64,000 bases of DNA from Pseudalgibacter alginicilyticus (GTDB lineage: Bacteria; Bacteroidota; Bacteroidia; Flavobacteriales; Flavobacteriaceae): assembly GCF_001310225.1 (NCBI RefSeq), contig NZ_CP012898.1:2604001-2668000 (forward strand), read 5' to 3'. How positions within the stretch are numbered: the first letter of the stretch is position 1; each line of letters opens with the position of its first letter. Both the position numbers and the translations under genes were made by a program. The notes below the pieces were generated by a model. The model saw only the letters and a program-made list of their open reading frames with translations. It was not told where the DNA came from and searched no databases. Shown piece by piece: positions 45,407 through 54,513 of this stretch.

Positions 45407-47650
45407 ATGACAAGAAAAAGAAAAGGGAAATCCAAAAAAAAAGGAATTTCCAACCTTACAAATACAATCTTAAGTATTTTAAAAAAAGAAAGAAACCAAA
45501 GCTTCAACTATAAACAAATAGCTGCTAAACTTGGTGTTAACGATGCCAGTAGCAGAAATCAAATCATAAAAAAATTACGCGATTTACAAGGCAAACAAGA
45601 AATTGAAGAAGTAGAACGCGGTAAGTTTAAAGCTGTTATAAACACCGAATATTACACAGGAAAATTAGATTTAGCTGCCAAAGGCAATGGCTATGTTATT
45701 TGTGATGAATTTGAAGATGATGTTTTTATTGCATCGAATAATATTAATAAAGCCTTAAATGGTGATGAGGTTGAGTTTTATGTTTATAAGAGACGCCATA
45801 GAGGTAAATTGGAAGGTGAAATAACTCAAATTTTAAAGCGAGAAAAAAGCGAGTATGTTGGAGTTATTCAAATTCAAGAGAAAAAGAATTTTGCCTTTGT
45901 AGTATGTGATGGTAATAAAATGTACAAAGATATTTTTGTACCGATTAATAAAATTAACAAAGCTGAGGATGGCGATAAAGTTTTAGTAAAACTTGAAGAT
46001 TGGCCAGAAAAAGCCGATTCTCCATATGGTACCGTGATAAAAGTACTTGGAAAACCAGGTGAACATAATACCGAAATACATGCCATTTTAGCTGAATATG
46101 GTTTACCTTATGAGTTCCCTCATGAAGTAGAAGATTTTGCTAATAAGATTGATACGTCTATTACTAAAGAAGAAATTGCAAAACGCCGTGATATGCGTCA
46201 GGATTTAACCTTTACCATAGACCCTAAAGACGCTAAAGATTTTGATGATGCCTTATCATTTAAAATTTTAGATAATGGCTTATACGAAATAGGAATTCAT
46301 ATTGCTGATGTTTCTCATTATTTACAAGAAGGTACGGTGTTGGATGACGAAGCTTATGAGCGTGCTACTTCGGTTTATTTAGTAGACCGTGTTGTGCCTA
46401 TGCTACCAGAAGTATTATCAAATAACGCTTGTTCATTACGTCCTAATGAAGAAAAATTAACCTTTTCTGCAGTCTTTCAAATGAATGATAAATGCGAAAT
46501 TAAAAATGAGTGGTACGGCAGAACCGTAACCTACTCTGACACTCGTTTCGCATATGAAGAAGCACAAGCTATCATTGAAAATAATGTTACATTAAGTATT
46601 ACTGAAGTACTTAAAAATATAAAACAAATAAACACTCAAATTCCATCTGAAGTTTCTTTAACCGGAACAGAATACAATACAACTCCAGAAGTAGCTCAAG
46701 CTATTTTAAAAATGGATGAACTTGCTAAAAAAATGCGTGCAAAACGTATGAGTTCTGGCGCAATTTCTTTTGATAAAGTAGAAGTGAAATTTAATTTAGA
46801 TGAACATGCAAATCCAATAGGTGTATTCTTTAAAACCAGCAAAGATGCTAATAAACTTATTGAAGAATTTATGCTATTAGCAAACCGAAAAGTATCGGAA
46901 TTTGTTGGTAAAAAGGAGCCAAAACGTACGTTTATTTATCGTACTCACGATGAACCAGACGATAGCAAATTAGCTAATTTACAAGGTATTGTTTCAAAAT
47001 TTGGTTATAAATTAAATTTTAAAGACCGTAAAACCACATCGGCTTCACTTAATTATTTACTTAAAGAAGTGAATGGTAAAAAGGAGCAAAATTTGGTAGA
47101 TACCTTAACTATTAGAAGTATGAGTAAGGCAGAATATTCTACACATAATATTGGTCATTATGGATTGGCATTTGATTATTATAGCCACTTTACCTCTCCT
47201 ATTCGTAGGTATCCAGATGTTATTGCACATCGGCTTTTACAACACTATTTAGATGGTGGAAAATCGGTTAGTGAAGACGCTTTTGAAGAAAAATGCAATC
47301 ATTCTAGTAATATGGAAAATTTAGCAACAAAAGCAGAGCGTGACTCTATAAAATACATGCAAATAAAATTTATGGAGGATCATAAAGATGAACAGTTTGT
47401 AGGCGTTATTTCAGGTGTTACCGACTGGGGTATTTATGTTGAAATAATTTCTAACAAATGTGAAGGTATGGTTAGCATACGAGATATGAAAGATGATCAT
47501 TATGCCTTTGACCAAGATCAATATGCCATGGTTGGGAGAAATAATGGTATGGTATATCAGTTGGGTGATGAAGTTATAGTAAAAGTTAAAAACACTGATT
47601 TAGTTAAAAAGCATTTAGACTTTAATTTAATAGGAAAACCAGAAAACTAA
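45407..47650 (+). CDS. rnr: ribonuclease R
   Basis: This 747-residue 3'-5' exoribonuclease has a very basic N-terminus, a winged-helix/cold-shock region (about 20-200), and an RNB catalytic domain with DPKDAKDFDDALSF near 275-288, where the Asp residues coordinate Mg2+. HYGLAFDYYSHFTSPIRRYP near 585-604 belongs to the same domain, and a C-terminal S1 domain (FVGVISGVTDWGIYVEI) follows from about 663. It degrades structured RNA and helps rRNA quality control. Length and motifs are complete. Confidence 0.96.
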   Translation: MTRKRKGKSKKKGISNLTNTILSILKKERNQSFNYKQIAAKLGVNDASSRNQIIKKLRDLQGKQEIEEVERGKFKAVINTEYYTGKLDLAAKGNGYVICDEFEDDVFIASNNINKALNGDEVEFYVYKRRHRGKLEGEITQILKREKSEYVGVIQIQEKKNFAFVVCDGNKMYKDIFVPINKINKAEDGDKVLVKLEDWPEKADSPYGTVIKVLGKPGEHNTEIHAILAEYGLPYEFPHEVEDFANKIDTSITKEEIAKRRDMRQDLTFTIDPKDAKDFDDALSFKILDNGLYEIGIHIADVSHYLQEGTVLDDEAYERATSVYLVDRVVPMLPEVLSNNACSLRPNEEKLTFSAVFQMNDKCEIKNEWYGRTVTYSDTRFAYEEAQAIIENNVTLSITEVLKNIKQINTQIPSEVSLTGTEYNTTPEVAQAILKMDELAKKMRAKRMSSGAISFDKVEVKFNLDEHANPIGVFFKTSKDANKLIEEFMLLANRKVSEFVGKKEPKRTFIYRTHDEPDDSKLANLQGIVSKFGYKLNFKDRKTTSASLNYLLKEVNGKKEQNLVDTLTIRSMSKAEYSTHNIGHYGLAFDYYSHFTSPIRRYPDVIAHRLLQHYLDGGKSVSEDAFEEKCNHSSNMENLATKAERDSIKYMQIKFMEDHKDEQFVGVISGVTDWGIYVEIISNKCEGMVSIRDMKDDHYAFDQDQYAMVGRNNGMVYQLGDEVIVKVKNTDLVKKHLDFNLIGKPEN

Positions 47651-47700
47651 CGTTATTCCTAAAAATAGATGACAACAAAACCTATTTTTAATGGAAAAAA

Positions 47701-47732
47701 TAATCAATATATTATGGAATAATTATTGATTA
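47701..47732 (+). promoter_or_regulatory. Inverted repeat upstream of the DUF2807 gene
   Basis: TAATCAATA at 47701-47709 and TATTGATTA at 47724-47732 form a perfect 9-bp inverted repeat with a 14-nt spacer, 29 bp before the ATG. It could be an operator or the end of an rnr terminator structure; I cannot tell which. Confidence 0.3.
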
Positions 47733-47761
47733 CTTAACGTTTAAATAAAAAAATAAGTAAT

Positions 47762-48436
47762 ATGAAACGATTAATAACAAGCTTTATATTTTTAGTATCA
47801 ATAGTAGTATGTGCACAAAATTCAGTTGAAAGATCAATTGGAGATTTTAATGAATTAAAAGTTTATGATTTAATTAATGTTGAATTAGTAAAATCTAATG
47901 AAAACAAAGTTGTTATCAATGGAGAAAATACCGAAGATGTACAAATCAATAACAAAAATGGTATATTAAAAATAAAAATGAATCTTGAAGAAGCTTTTGA
48001 TGGTGCTAAAACCAAGGTTATTTTATACTATAAATCTGTTGATATTATTGATGTAAATGAAGGTTCAAAGGTTACATCTAATGATGTAATTCAACAATTT
48101 GAAATAGCATTAAAAGCACAAGAAGGCGCAAGCATTATTGTTGATGTTGATGTTACTTTTGCCTCTATTAAATCCGTTACTGGAGGACAAATTAAAGCAA
48201 AAGGAAAAGCAAAAAAACAAAGTATTTCATTATTAACCGGTGGCGTTTACAATGGTGAATTTCTTGACACAGAAAATACAGAGGTAGATATTAAAGCAGC
48301 TGGCGAAGCCCATATTAAAGCAACGAAACAGGCAGATATAAAAATAAAAGCTGGTGGTAATGTATATATTTATGGCAAGCCACAATCTGTTAACGAAAGC
48401 CGTGTTTTAGGGGGCCGAGTTACATATATAGATTAA
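47762..48436 (+). CDS. DUF2807 (head GIN) domain protein, secreted
   Basis: This 224-residue protein has a signal peptide ending VCAQ (residue 19), then SVERSIGDFNELKVYDLINV, the DUF2807 'head GIN' opening. Residues about 60-224 form a repetitive beta-helix-like pattern rich in I, K, A and G. It lacks membrane segments. Such proteins are common envelope proteins of unknown function in Bacteroidota. Confidence 0.88.
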   Translation: MKRLITSFIFLVSIVVCAQNSVERSIGDFNELKVYDLINVELVKSNENKVVINGENTEDVQINNKNGILKIKMNLEEAFDGAKTKVILYYKSVDIIDVNEGSKVTSNDVIQQFEIALKAQEGASIIVDVDVTFASIKSVTGGQIKAKGKAKKQSISLLTGGVYNGEFLDTENTEVDIKAAGEAHIKATKQADIKIKAGGNVYIYGKPQSVNESRVLGGRVTYID

Positions 48437-48500
48437 AAGTAGTTTAAGTTAATAATATAGCCATCTTTCCTTTCAATTAAATTATAAGTAATGGTTAGTT

Positions 48501-50927
48501 ATGGAGCAATCAAAACATAGAATAACCTTAAAGGTTTTAGTTGGCTATATCATTTTAGGTATTTTAGCTACTATCTCTGGATTTTTAGTGCTTTCAGAAA
48601 TTAAAACGTTTACACAATTAAAAAAACAAGATATTTCAGATAGAAATACCATTGTAAAAACAAGCAGTTTAATTGCAGATATTTATAAAAATGAAAGTAT
48701 AGCACGAGCTGCTATTCAGTTAAATTCAACCATTAGATTTAATGAATATCTTAGTGAAAATGAAAAACTTATATTTAAAATTGATACCCTTCAAAGTATA
48801 GTTTCAAATACTTCTCAAGTATTTATATTAGATAGTATAAAGTTAATTATTGATAAAAAACTTAAAAACATTACAGATTTAAAAAGTTTAAAAAGTAATG
48901 ATAATTCTGTTGCATCTATTAATAAAGCTATCAATAAATTAAGTTCTATAGATTCACTTTTAGGTAAGGTAACCATTGCAGATTTAGTTAAAAATCCTAA
49001 TAGCTTAGATGCTAAAACACGTATAAAATTTGAGGAATATGTTAGAATACTTAATAAGTACAATCCTCAAGATTCAATTAATAGCATTGGTCAAAAGCAA
49101 ATAGATTCTCTATTATCTATTTCTAGAAACATGCTTAAAAATGTTCAAAAAGAAACTAACAATCAACGTTTGTCATTGCAAAAAAAAGAACGTGAACTTA
49201 TTGAAAATGATTTAACAATTTCTAGAAAACTGCAAGAACTTTTAAGTGATTTAGAAAATGATATTATTAGCTATGCTAGTAATATGAATAAACAACGAGA
49301 AGTAACTTTAAATCAAAGTAAAAAAATTATTCTACTTGCTGCAGGTATAAGTTTTATTATTATTATTGTGTTTTCGATTATTATTTTAAGTGATTTTTGG
49401 AAAACCCAACGTTACCGAAAACAATTAGAATTAGCAAATGAAACTACATCCTCACTTTTAAAAAGTAGGGAACAATTAATTTCTATGGTAAGCCATGATT
49501 TAAGAACACCACTAAATACTATTTCAGGGTTTAGTGAGTTGCTTCAAAAAACATCGCAATCATCCAAAGATAAAAATTATATAGAACATATTCGTAATGC
49601 TTCTGCTTATATGGCTCAATTAGTGGATGATCTTTTAGAATTTTCAAAACTTGAAAATGGTAATATTGTTATAGAATCCATTCCTTTTAATTTAGAAAAA
49701 TTAATAAATGATATCATTCAAAATGTTAAAAATATTGTTGAAGATAAACCTATAAATTTTATTGTAAGACATGATCAATCTATCAAACATCTTATAATTA
49801 GCGATCCATTTAGAATGAAGCAAATTTTATATAATTTAATTATAAATGCTTATAAATTTACGAATGAAGGTACAATAACTATAACCAGTTTATTAAAAAA
49901 AATAGGTGATAAACAGAGCTTAGAAATTTCAGTAGAAGATACTGGAATAGGTATAAGCAATCATCAAAAAGAAACTATTTTTAAGGCTTTTACACAAGCA
50001 GAAACTCCCACTGAAACTAAAAAAATAGGGTTTGGACTAGGATTGACTATTTCAAAAAACTTAGTAAATTTATTAGGTGGAGAGCTTACTTTAGAGAGTG
50101 AATTAAATAAAGGAAGTATGTTCAGTTTAAAAATACCTATCAAGCTTTCTAATAAGCCATTAAACTGTACAGAACCCCCTATAACAGATGCTGTTTTTAA
50201 TTTAAATGCCTTAATAATTGAAGACGATGTTGCGTTACAACAACTTATTAAAGATATTTTAAAGCAATATGGTATAAAAGCTCAAGTATATGGCAATGCT
50301 CAAACCGTTTTAGAAAATATTGATAATATGGTTTATGATATTGTTTTAACAGATATTCAACTTCCAAAAATGAATGGTATTCATTTTATGGAAATTCTAA
50401 AAAATCATAAATCATACAAAAACCAACCTATTATAGCTATGACAGGTCGCGTTAATATGACTAAAGAAGATTATATTAATAGTGGTTTTTCGGAAGTATT
50501 AATGAAACCTTTTGATACAGCTATGATTCAAAACCTTTTGCAGCAGTTTTTTGGTGCTGAATTACCAAAAATAAGCAAAGGAACTACGAGTAATAAAATT
50601 AAAGAATCAGAAGGATTTAACATTCAGCCTTTAAGCGTTTTTTTAAATAATGACACAGCAGCAATAAATAAAACATTACATACATTTTTAAGTGATACTA
50701 AAAACAATCAAACACTTTTAATAGAAGCTACTAAAACAAAAAATATACAAATTTTTAATAGCTTAAGCCATAAAATGCTTAATATGTTTAAGCTTCTTGA
50801 GGTAAAAAAAATAATACCTTACTTAGAAATTTTTGAAACTACACATAGAATAGATGACGAGATTTTTAATATTTTCAATAATGAGTTAAATAATTTTATT
50901 GGCTCCTTAGAAGAGTATCTTAATTAA
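48501..50927 (+). CDS. hybrid sensor histidine kinase/response regulator with Hpt-like tail
   Basis: This 808-residue protein has two membrane segments (about 9-31 and 274-297) around a helical periplasmic sensor. HisKA with MVSHDLRTPLNTISGF puts the phosphorylated His at 332. The HATPase domain carries the N box (YNLIINAYKF), DTGIGIS and GFGLGLTIS. A receiver domain follows with Asp618 in LTDIQLPKMNG. The C-terminus (about 700-808) has SHKMLNMFKLL, where His757 fits an Hpt phosphotransfer site. It runs convergently into the NtrC-type regulator, with 8 bp of overlap. A phosphorelay to that regulator is likely but inferred. Confidence 0.92.
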   Translation: MEQSKHRITLKVLVGYIILGILATISGFLVLSEIKTFTQLKKQDISDRNTIVKTSSLIADIYKNESIARAAIQLNSTIRFNEYLSENEKLIFKIDTLQSIVSNTSQVFILDSIKLIIDKKLKNITDLKSLKSNDNSVASINKAINKLSSIDSLLGKVTIADLVKNPNSLDAKTRIKFEEYVRILNKYNPQDSINSIGQKQIDSLLSISRNMLKNVQKETNNQRLSLQKKERELIENDLTISRKLQELLSDLENDIISYASNMNKQREVTLNQSKKIILLAAGISFIIIIVFSIIILSDFWKTQRYRKQLELANETTSSLLKSREQLISMVSHDLRTPLNTISGFSELLQKTSQSSKDKNYIEHIRNASAYMAQLVDDLLEFSKLENGNIVIESIPFNLEKLINDIIQNVKNIVEDKPINFIVRHDQSIKHLIISDPFRMKQILYNLIINAYKFTNEGTITITSLLKKIGDKQSLEISVEDTGIGISNHQKETIFKAFTQAETPTETKKIGFGLGLTISKNLVNLLGGELTLESELNKGSMFSLKIPIKLSNKPLNCTEPPITDAVFNLNALIIEDDVALQQLIKDILKQYGIKAQVYGNAQTVLENIDNMVYDIVLTDIQLPKMNGIHFMEILKNHKSYKNQPIIAMTGRVNMTKEDYINSGFSEVLMKPFDTAMIQNLLQQFFGAELPKISKGTTSNKIKESEGFNIQPLSVFLNNDTAAINKTLHTFLSDTKNNQTLLIEATKTKNIQIFNSLSHKMLNMFKLLEVKKIIPYLEIFETTHRIDDEIFNIFNNELNNFIGSLEEYLN

Positions 50928-52257
50928 TTTCATATTCCTTCATTTTATTATAAAGGGTTTTTCTAGTAATATTTAATAATTTCGCAGCATGCGTTTTATT
51001 ATTACCAACCTCTTTTAAAGCGTTTATAATTAGCGACTTTTCATTTTCTTTTGTAGAAAATTTATTTGGTATAGATTGGTTTTTATTTTGAGTTAATTCG
51101 TTTGGTAACACATCAACATCTATAATTTCGGTAGTTGTTAATAATGTAGCTCGCTTTATAACATTAGAAAGTTCTCTTAAATTACCAGGCCATTGATAAT
51201 TTTGAAAAACAGATAGAACTTCTTTTGAAAACCCAACAACTGATTTATTAAGTTGTTTGTTAGCATTATTCAGAAAAAAATCGGCATATAAAATAAAATC
51301 ATCATTTCTATCCTTTAAGTTAGGAACTTTTATTGAAAATTCGTTTAAACGATGGTATAAGTCTTCACGAAAATCACCGTTTTCAACAGCAAGTAACAAA
51401 TCTTCATTTGTAGCAGTAATTAATCTAATATCCACATTAATTTCATTGTTGCTACCTACTGGTTTTATTTTTCTTTCCTGTAAAGCTCTTAATAATTGTA
51501 TTTGATTTTCATAGGTTAAATTACCTACTTCATCTAAAAAAAGGGTTCCGGTATTAGCTGCTTCAAAATGGCCAATTTTATCTTCTGTAGCACCAGTAAA
51601 CGACCCTTTTTTATGTCCAAAAAACTCACTAGACGCTATTTCTTTTGGTATAGCACCACAATCTACAGCTACAAATGGCCTGTCTGTTCTAGAACTTTTC
51701 AAATGAATACTTTTTGCAACTACTTCCTTACCTGTACCACTTTCACCATTAATTAATACAGACATGTTAGTAGGTGCCACCAATTTTATATAATCGTTAA
51801 GTGCTTTTGATGCTGCACTTATACCTTCAATAAATTCAGTATTTGAATGTGTATTATTGTTTTTAGGTGTTTCAGTAGTAATTGCAATCTCTGTCTTTTT
51901 TTCTATTAAAGCATTGTTTATAACCTCAAGAACTTCACTAGGATTAAACGGTTTTGATATATAATCAAAAGCGCCTTGCTTCATAGCTTGTACTGCCGTA
52001 GATACTTCTGCATAACTGGTCATTAAAACCACAGGCAGTTGGGGTATTTCTAGTTTAATGTCTCTTAAAAAAGCAATACCATCTCCATCAGGAAGGCGTA
52101 AATCTGTAAATACCAAATCATATTTTTGCTTTTTTATATGTGAAGAAGCGTTTTGTATGGTATAGCATACATCTACTTTGTGTTGATGACGTTCAAGAAA
52201 ATGCTTTAACATTTCTGAAAAAGCAATATCATCTTCAACCAGTAGAATATGTTTCAT
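50920..52257 (-). CDS. sigma-54-dependent NtrC-family response regulator
   Basis: This 445-residue protein has a receiver domain with Asp52 in FTDLRLPDGDG, and an AAA+ domain with Walker A GESGTGKE (171-178) and the sigma-54-contacting GSFTGA loop (218-223, a GAFTGA variant). Walker B is TLFLDEV (238-244). A C-terminal Fis-type HTH (about 410-445, THAAKLLNITRKTLYNKM) follows. It activates sigma-54 RNA polymerase from upstream sites. Beside it is a small secreted gene with a candidate sigma-54 promoter and activator site. Its 3' end overlaps the kinase gene by 8 bp, tail to tail. Confidence 0.94.
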   Translation of the reverse strand: MKHILLVEDDIAFSEMLKHFLERHQHKVDVCYTIQNASSHIKKQKYDLVFTDLRLPDGDGIAFLRDIKLEIPQLPVVLMTSYAEVSTAVQAMKQGAFDYISKPFNPSEVLEVINNALIEKKTEIAITTETPKNNNTHSNTEFIEGISAASKALNDYIKLVAPTNMSVLINGESGTGKEVVAKSIHLKSSRTDRPFVAVDCGAIPKEIASSEFFGHKKGSFTGATEDKIGHFEAANTGTLFLDEVGNLTYENQIQLLRALQERKIKPVGSNNEINVDIRLITATNEDLLLAVENGDFREDLYHRLNEFSIKVPNLKDRNDDFILYADFFLNNANKQLNKSVVGFSKEVLSVFQNYQWPGNLRELSNVIKRATLLTTTEIIDVDVLPNELTQNKNQSIPNKFSTKENEKSLIINALKEVGNNKTHAAKLLNITRKTLYNKMKEYEIN

Positions 52258-52320
52258 ATAATGAATGTTTGTTTAACAAAAATATTAAGATAAAGCGGTT
52301 TTTACATTTAAATAAATCAT

Positions 52321-52360
52321 AAAAAAAAGACGTTTTTAATTTAAAAACGTCTTTTTTTTA
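52321..52360 (-). terminator. Terminator after the PepSY-like gene
   Basis: A long inverted repeat AGACGTTTTTAA/TTAAAAACGTCT is bracketed by A8 and T8 runs. It lies between the PepSY-like gene (ending 52405) and the regulator gene start (52257), so it ends the former. A strong bidirectional terminator. Confidence 0.85.
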
Positions 52361-52404
52361 CAAAAAGAATTAAGTTTCGATATTATTTAAAATATCCAGA
52401 TGTT

Positions 52405-52719
52405 TTATTTTACAACATCAGCTTCTTCAATCCAGTTTCCTTCTTTGTCAGCGTAAACAGTACTTTCAGATCCTTCTACACTAAGTGTTAGCATATATTG
52501 TTCACTGCTATTTACATAAGCTTTACTAATTGTTGCAGAAGCAAAATCTTTAGCTACAGCATCTGTAATTGCTGTTGGTAATTTATCTACTGCTATTTCA
52601 GTAAATTTTTCATTCACTACCACTACAACAGCTTCGTTGTTATTAATAATGTTGTTTGATAATGCAAAAGTTGATACTCCACTTGCTACTATAGCTACTG
52701 CTAAAATTAATTTTTTCAT
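52405..52719 (-). CDS. Small secreted PepSY-like (DUF2874-type) protein
   Basis: This 104-residue protein has a signal peptide to about residue 20 (ending TFALS). One copy of a PepSY-like beta-alpha domain follows: KLPTAITDAVAKDFASATIS then YVNSSEQYMLTLSVEGSES and DKEGNWI. Such proteins often sit beside two-component systems in Bacteroidota. Upstream are a sigma-54-like promoter and an inverted-repeat activator site, and next door an NtrC-type regulator, so it is probably that regulator's target. It is well separated by its own terminator. Confidence 0.85.
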   Translation of the reverse strand: MKKLILAVAIVASGVSTFALSNNIINNNEAVVVVVNEKFTEIAVDKLPTAITDAVAKDFASATISKAYVNSSEQYMLTLSVEGSESTVYADKEGNWIEEADVVK

Positions 52720-52767
52720 GATTTTTAAAATTTAAATTATTTATAAATGTTTTACGATTAACTATAG

Positions 52768-52783
52768 AGAAATAAATATGCCA
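52768..52783 (-). promoter_or_regulatory. Candidate sigma-54 (-24/-12) promoter for the PepSY-like gene
   Basis: On the minus strand TGGCATATTTATTTCT matches the sigma-54 consensus TGGCACRNNNNTTGCW at the TGGCA, R, TT, C and W positions; mismatches are at the sixth base and the G of the -12 GC. The predicted start near 52756 gives a leader of about 37 nt. The imperfect -12 keeps this tentative. Confidence 0.5.
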
Positions 52784-52879
52784 CGAATTATGGTTATTAA
52801 ACAATTAATTATAAATAACTAATTGTTAGGTATTTATGTTTTTTTACATTTTTATGAGTAACCAAATAGCGTATAATAA

Positions 52880-52920
52880 GTGTGTAAAAAATTAAGAATG
52901 TGTGTAAACATTACACGCAT
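52880..52920 (-). promoter_or_regulatory. Candidate upstream activator site for the NtrC-type regulator
   Basis: ATGTGTGTAA at 52898-52907 and TTACACGCAT at 52911-52920 form a 10-bp inverted repeat with one mismatch and a 3-nt gap. A further half-site GTGTGTAA at 52880-52887 lies exactly 20 bp (two helical turns) before the second. This is about 125-165 bp upstream of the predicted sigma-54 start, a usual enhancer distance. The rest of the gene-free stretch 52720-53182 shows nothing I recognise. Confidence 0.5.
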
Positions 52921-53182
52921 TTAAACATTTATAAGCTAATATTAAATATTTTATATACTAATTTTCTAAATCTAAGTCAACTAATATATTTCATAGATCA
53001 AGAATTTTAAAATAGAAGAAAACTGCGGCATATTAAAAAGTAGATATTGGTGTATCCAAATATTAAATCTATGATTTAATTAAGAAGATTGTGTTGGTAT
53101 AAAAGAGGTTTTTTTATTTATATAATCAACTTTTTTGTTTAGGCATTTATTTCTTTACTTTGTGTAAATACACCTTCACAAA

Positions 53183-53863
53183 ATGTTTGATGATATTTTA
53201 GCAGCCATTCCTTTTGGAATAATTTTAGCCTTTACTATTGGACCGGTTTTTTTTGTTTTACTAGAAACCAGTGCTACTAAAGGGGTTAGAAGTGCTTTGA
53301 TTTTTGATTGTGGTGTTATGTTTGCTGATATTCTATTTATTATTGTGGCTTTTTTTAGTACCAATAAATTGCTTGAAAATATAAAGGACGAACCTGGGTT
53401 TTTGGTTTTTGGGGGTGTTTTATTGATTGCATATGGTATTATTTCATTTGTTAAAACATCAAAATCCTTTCGGTCAATTGTTAAAGAATATCATAAAGTA
53501 GAATTTAAAAAAAATTATGGGCAGCTCTTTGTTAAAGGTTTTTTATTAAACTTTATAAACATTGGAGTGCTTTTAGGCTGGGTAGCATTCATTGTTTTAG
53601 GATCTTCTTTAACAAGTTCAGAAGATGGTATCATCATATTTTTAAGTACCATATTGATTGTTTATTTTTTAGTGGATTTAGTAAAAATATTGATTGCAAA
53701 AAAATTAAAAAGTAAACTGACTCCTCGTCGTATTTTTAAAACAAAAAAAATAATAGCTTTAGTTATTTTAGGCTTTGGGGTATTGCTTTTAGTTCAAGGT
53801 TTTTTTCCAAATGAAAAAGAAAAAATTCAAGAAAAGTGGGAACAGCTTCAATATAAAAATTAA
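53183..53863 (+). CDS. LysE-family translocator
   Basis: This 226-residue inner-membrane protein has about six hydrophobic segments. The LysE/RhtB start IPFGIILAFTIGPVFFVLLE (residues 9-28) is followed by ATKGVRSALIFDCGVMFADI. Such proteins export amino acids or related compounds; the substrate is unknown. It ends against a shared terminator with the tRNA-Cys gene. The -7 region (TTACTTTG) is only an approximate match. Confidence 0.85.
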   Translation: MFDDILAAIPFGIILAFTIGPVFFVLLETSATKGVRSALIFDCGVMFADILFIIVAFFSTNKLLENIKDEPGFLVFGGVLLIAYGIISFVKTSKSFRSIVKEYHKVEFKKNYGQLFVKGFLLNFINIGVLLGWVAFIVLGSSLTSSEDGIIIFLSTILIVYFLVDLVKILIAKKLKSKLTPRRIFKTKKIIALVILGFGVLLLVQGFFPNEKEKIQEKWEQLQYKN

Positions 53864-53896
53864 AAAAAGAGATACTAAAAAAGTATCTCTTTTTTT
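53862..53896. terminator. Bidirectional terminator between lysE-type gene and tRNA-Cys
   Basis: A stem of AGAGATACT/AGTATCTCT with a 5-nt A-rich loop is flanked by A7 and T7 runs. It serves the LysE gene and, in reverse, the tRNA-Cys. Confidence 0.85.
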
Positions 53897-53897
53897 G

Positions 53898-53968
53898 AGG
53901 TGTCGAGCGGATTCGAACCGCTGTAGCAGCTTTTGCAGAGCTGAGCCTAGCCACTCGGCCACGACACC
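53898..53968 (-). tRNA. tRNA-Cys (GCA anticodon)
   Basis: The minus strand folds as a cloverleaf: acceptor stem GGTGTCG/CGACACC, D arm GCCGAGTGGCTAGGC, anticodon stem CAGCT/AGCTG with loop CTGCAAA (anticodon GCA), and T arm AGCGG-TTCGAAT-CCGCT. The discriminator is U, as in tRNA-Cys. The 3' CCA is not encoded, so it is added post-transcriptionally. Confidence 0.96.
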
Positions 53969-54049
53969 ATAATCCTAAAATAAAAAGAATAAGAATTTCT
54001 ATTTAGGAATGCAAATGTAAAAAAAAATTAGTGTTTCTCACACATAAAT

Positions 54050-54412
54050 TTACTTTTTACGTTTATCAGACATTTTTATAGTCACCTTAGCTACATCACC
54101 ACCAATAGGAGGGTTTAGTTTGCTTATTGAAACGCTTGCTTTTTTTACTTTAGCATCTTCTTTAAATATCCGATTTAAAATACGTTTAGCTACTGTTTCT
54201 AATAAGTATGATGGGATTGCCATTTCATCTTTTATAACGCGATTTAAAAACACGTAATCCACAGTATCATTGAGCTTATCAGATATAGAAGAAGTTTGTA
54301 AATTGGCTTTTATTTTTAAATCAACACGGTAATCGCTACCAATTTTTGTTTCTTCTTTCAAACACCCATGATAGGCAAAAACTCTAATGTTTTCAACTTT
54401 TATAATTCCCAT
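54050..54412 (-). CDS. folB: dihydroneopterin aldolase
   Basis: This 120-residue protein is the usual FolB length. It opens IKVENIRVFAYHGCLKEE, with the YHG of the active region, and DTVDYVFLNRVIKDEM near 63-78 matches the family. It cleaves 7,8-dihydroneopterin in folate synthesis. It is divergent from glnS across a short spacer with back-to-back promoter boxes. Confidence 0.93.
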   Translation of the reverse strand: MGIIKVENIRVFAYHGCLKEETKIGSDYRVDLKIKANLQTSSISDKLNDTVDYVFLNRVIKDEMAIPSYLLETVAKRILNRIFKEDAKVKKASVSISKLNPPIGGDVAKVTIKMSDKRKK

Positions 54413-54432
54413 ACATAATCATTTTAAGTCAT

Positions 54433-54450
54433 CAAAATTACCTAATTTTG
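54433..54450. promoter_or_regulatory. Divergent back-to-back -7 boxes for folB and glnS
   Basis: CAAAATTACCTAATTTTG is an 18-bp mirror arrangement. TAATTTTG on the plus strand (54443-54450) faces glnS, and on the minus strand TAATTTTG (54433-54440) faces folB. Both fit TAnnTTTG. RNA polymerase could occupy only one side at a time. Confidence 0.5.
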
Positions 54451-54513
54451 TGCAATGTTTTGGTTTAATTTTAAAGTTAAACTCATACAATTGGTTCACT
54501 AGTAAAAAATTTT

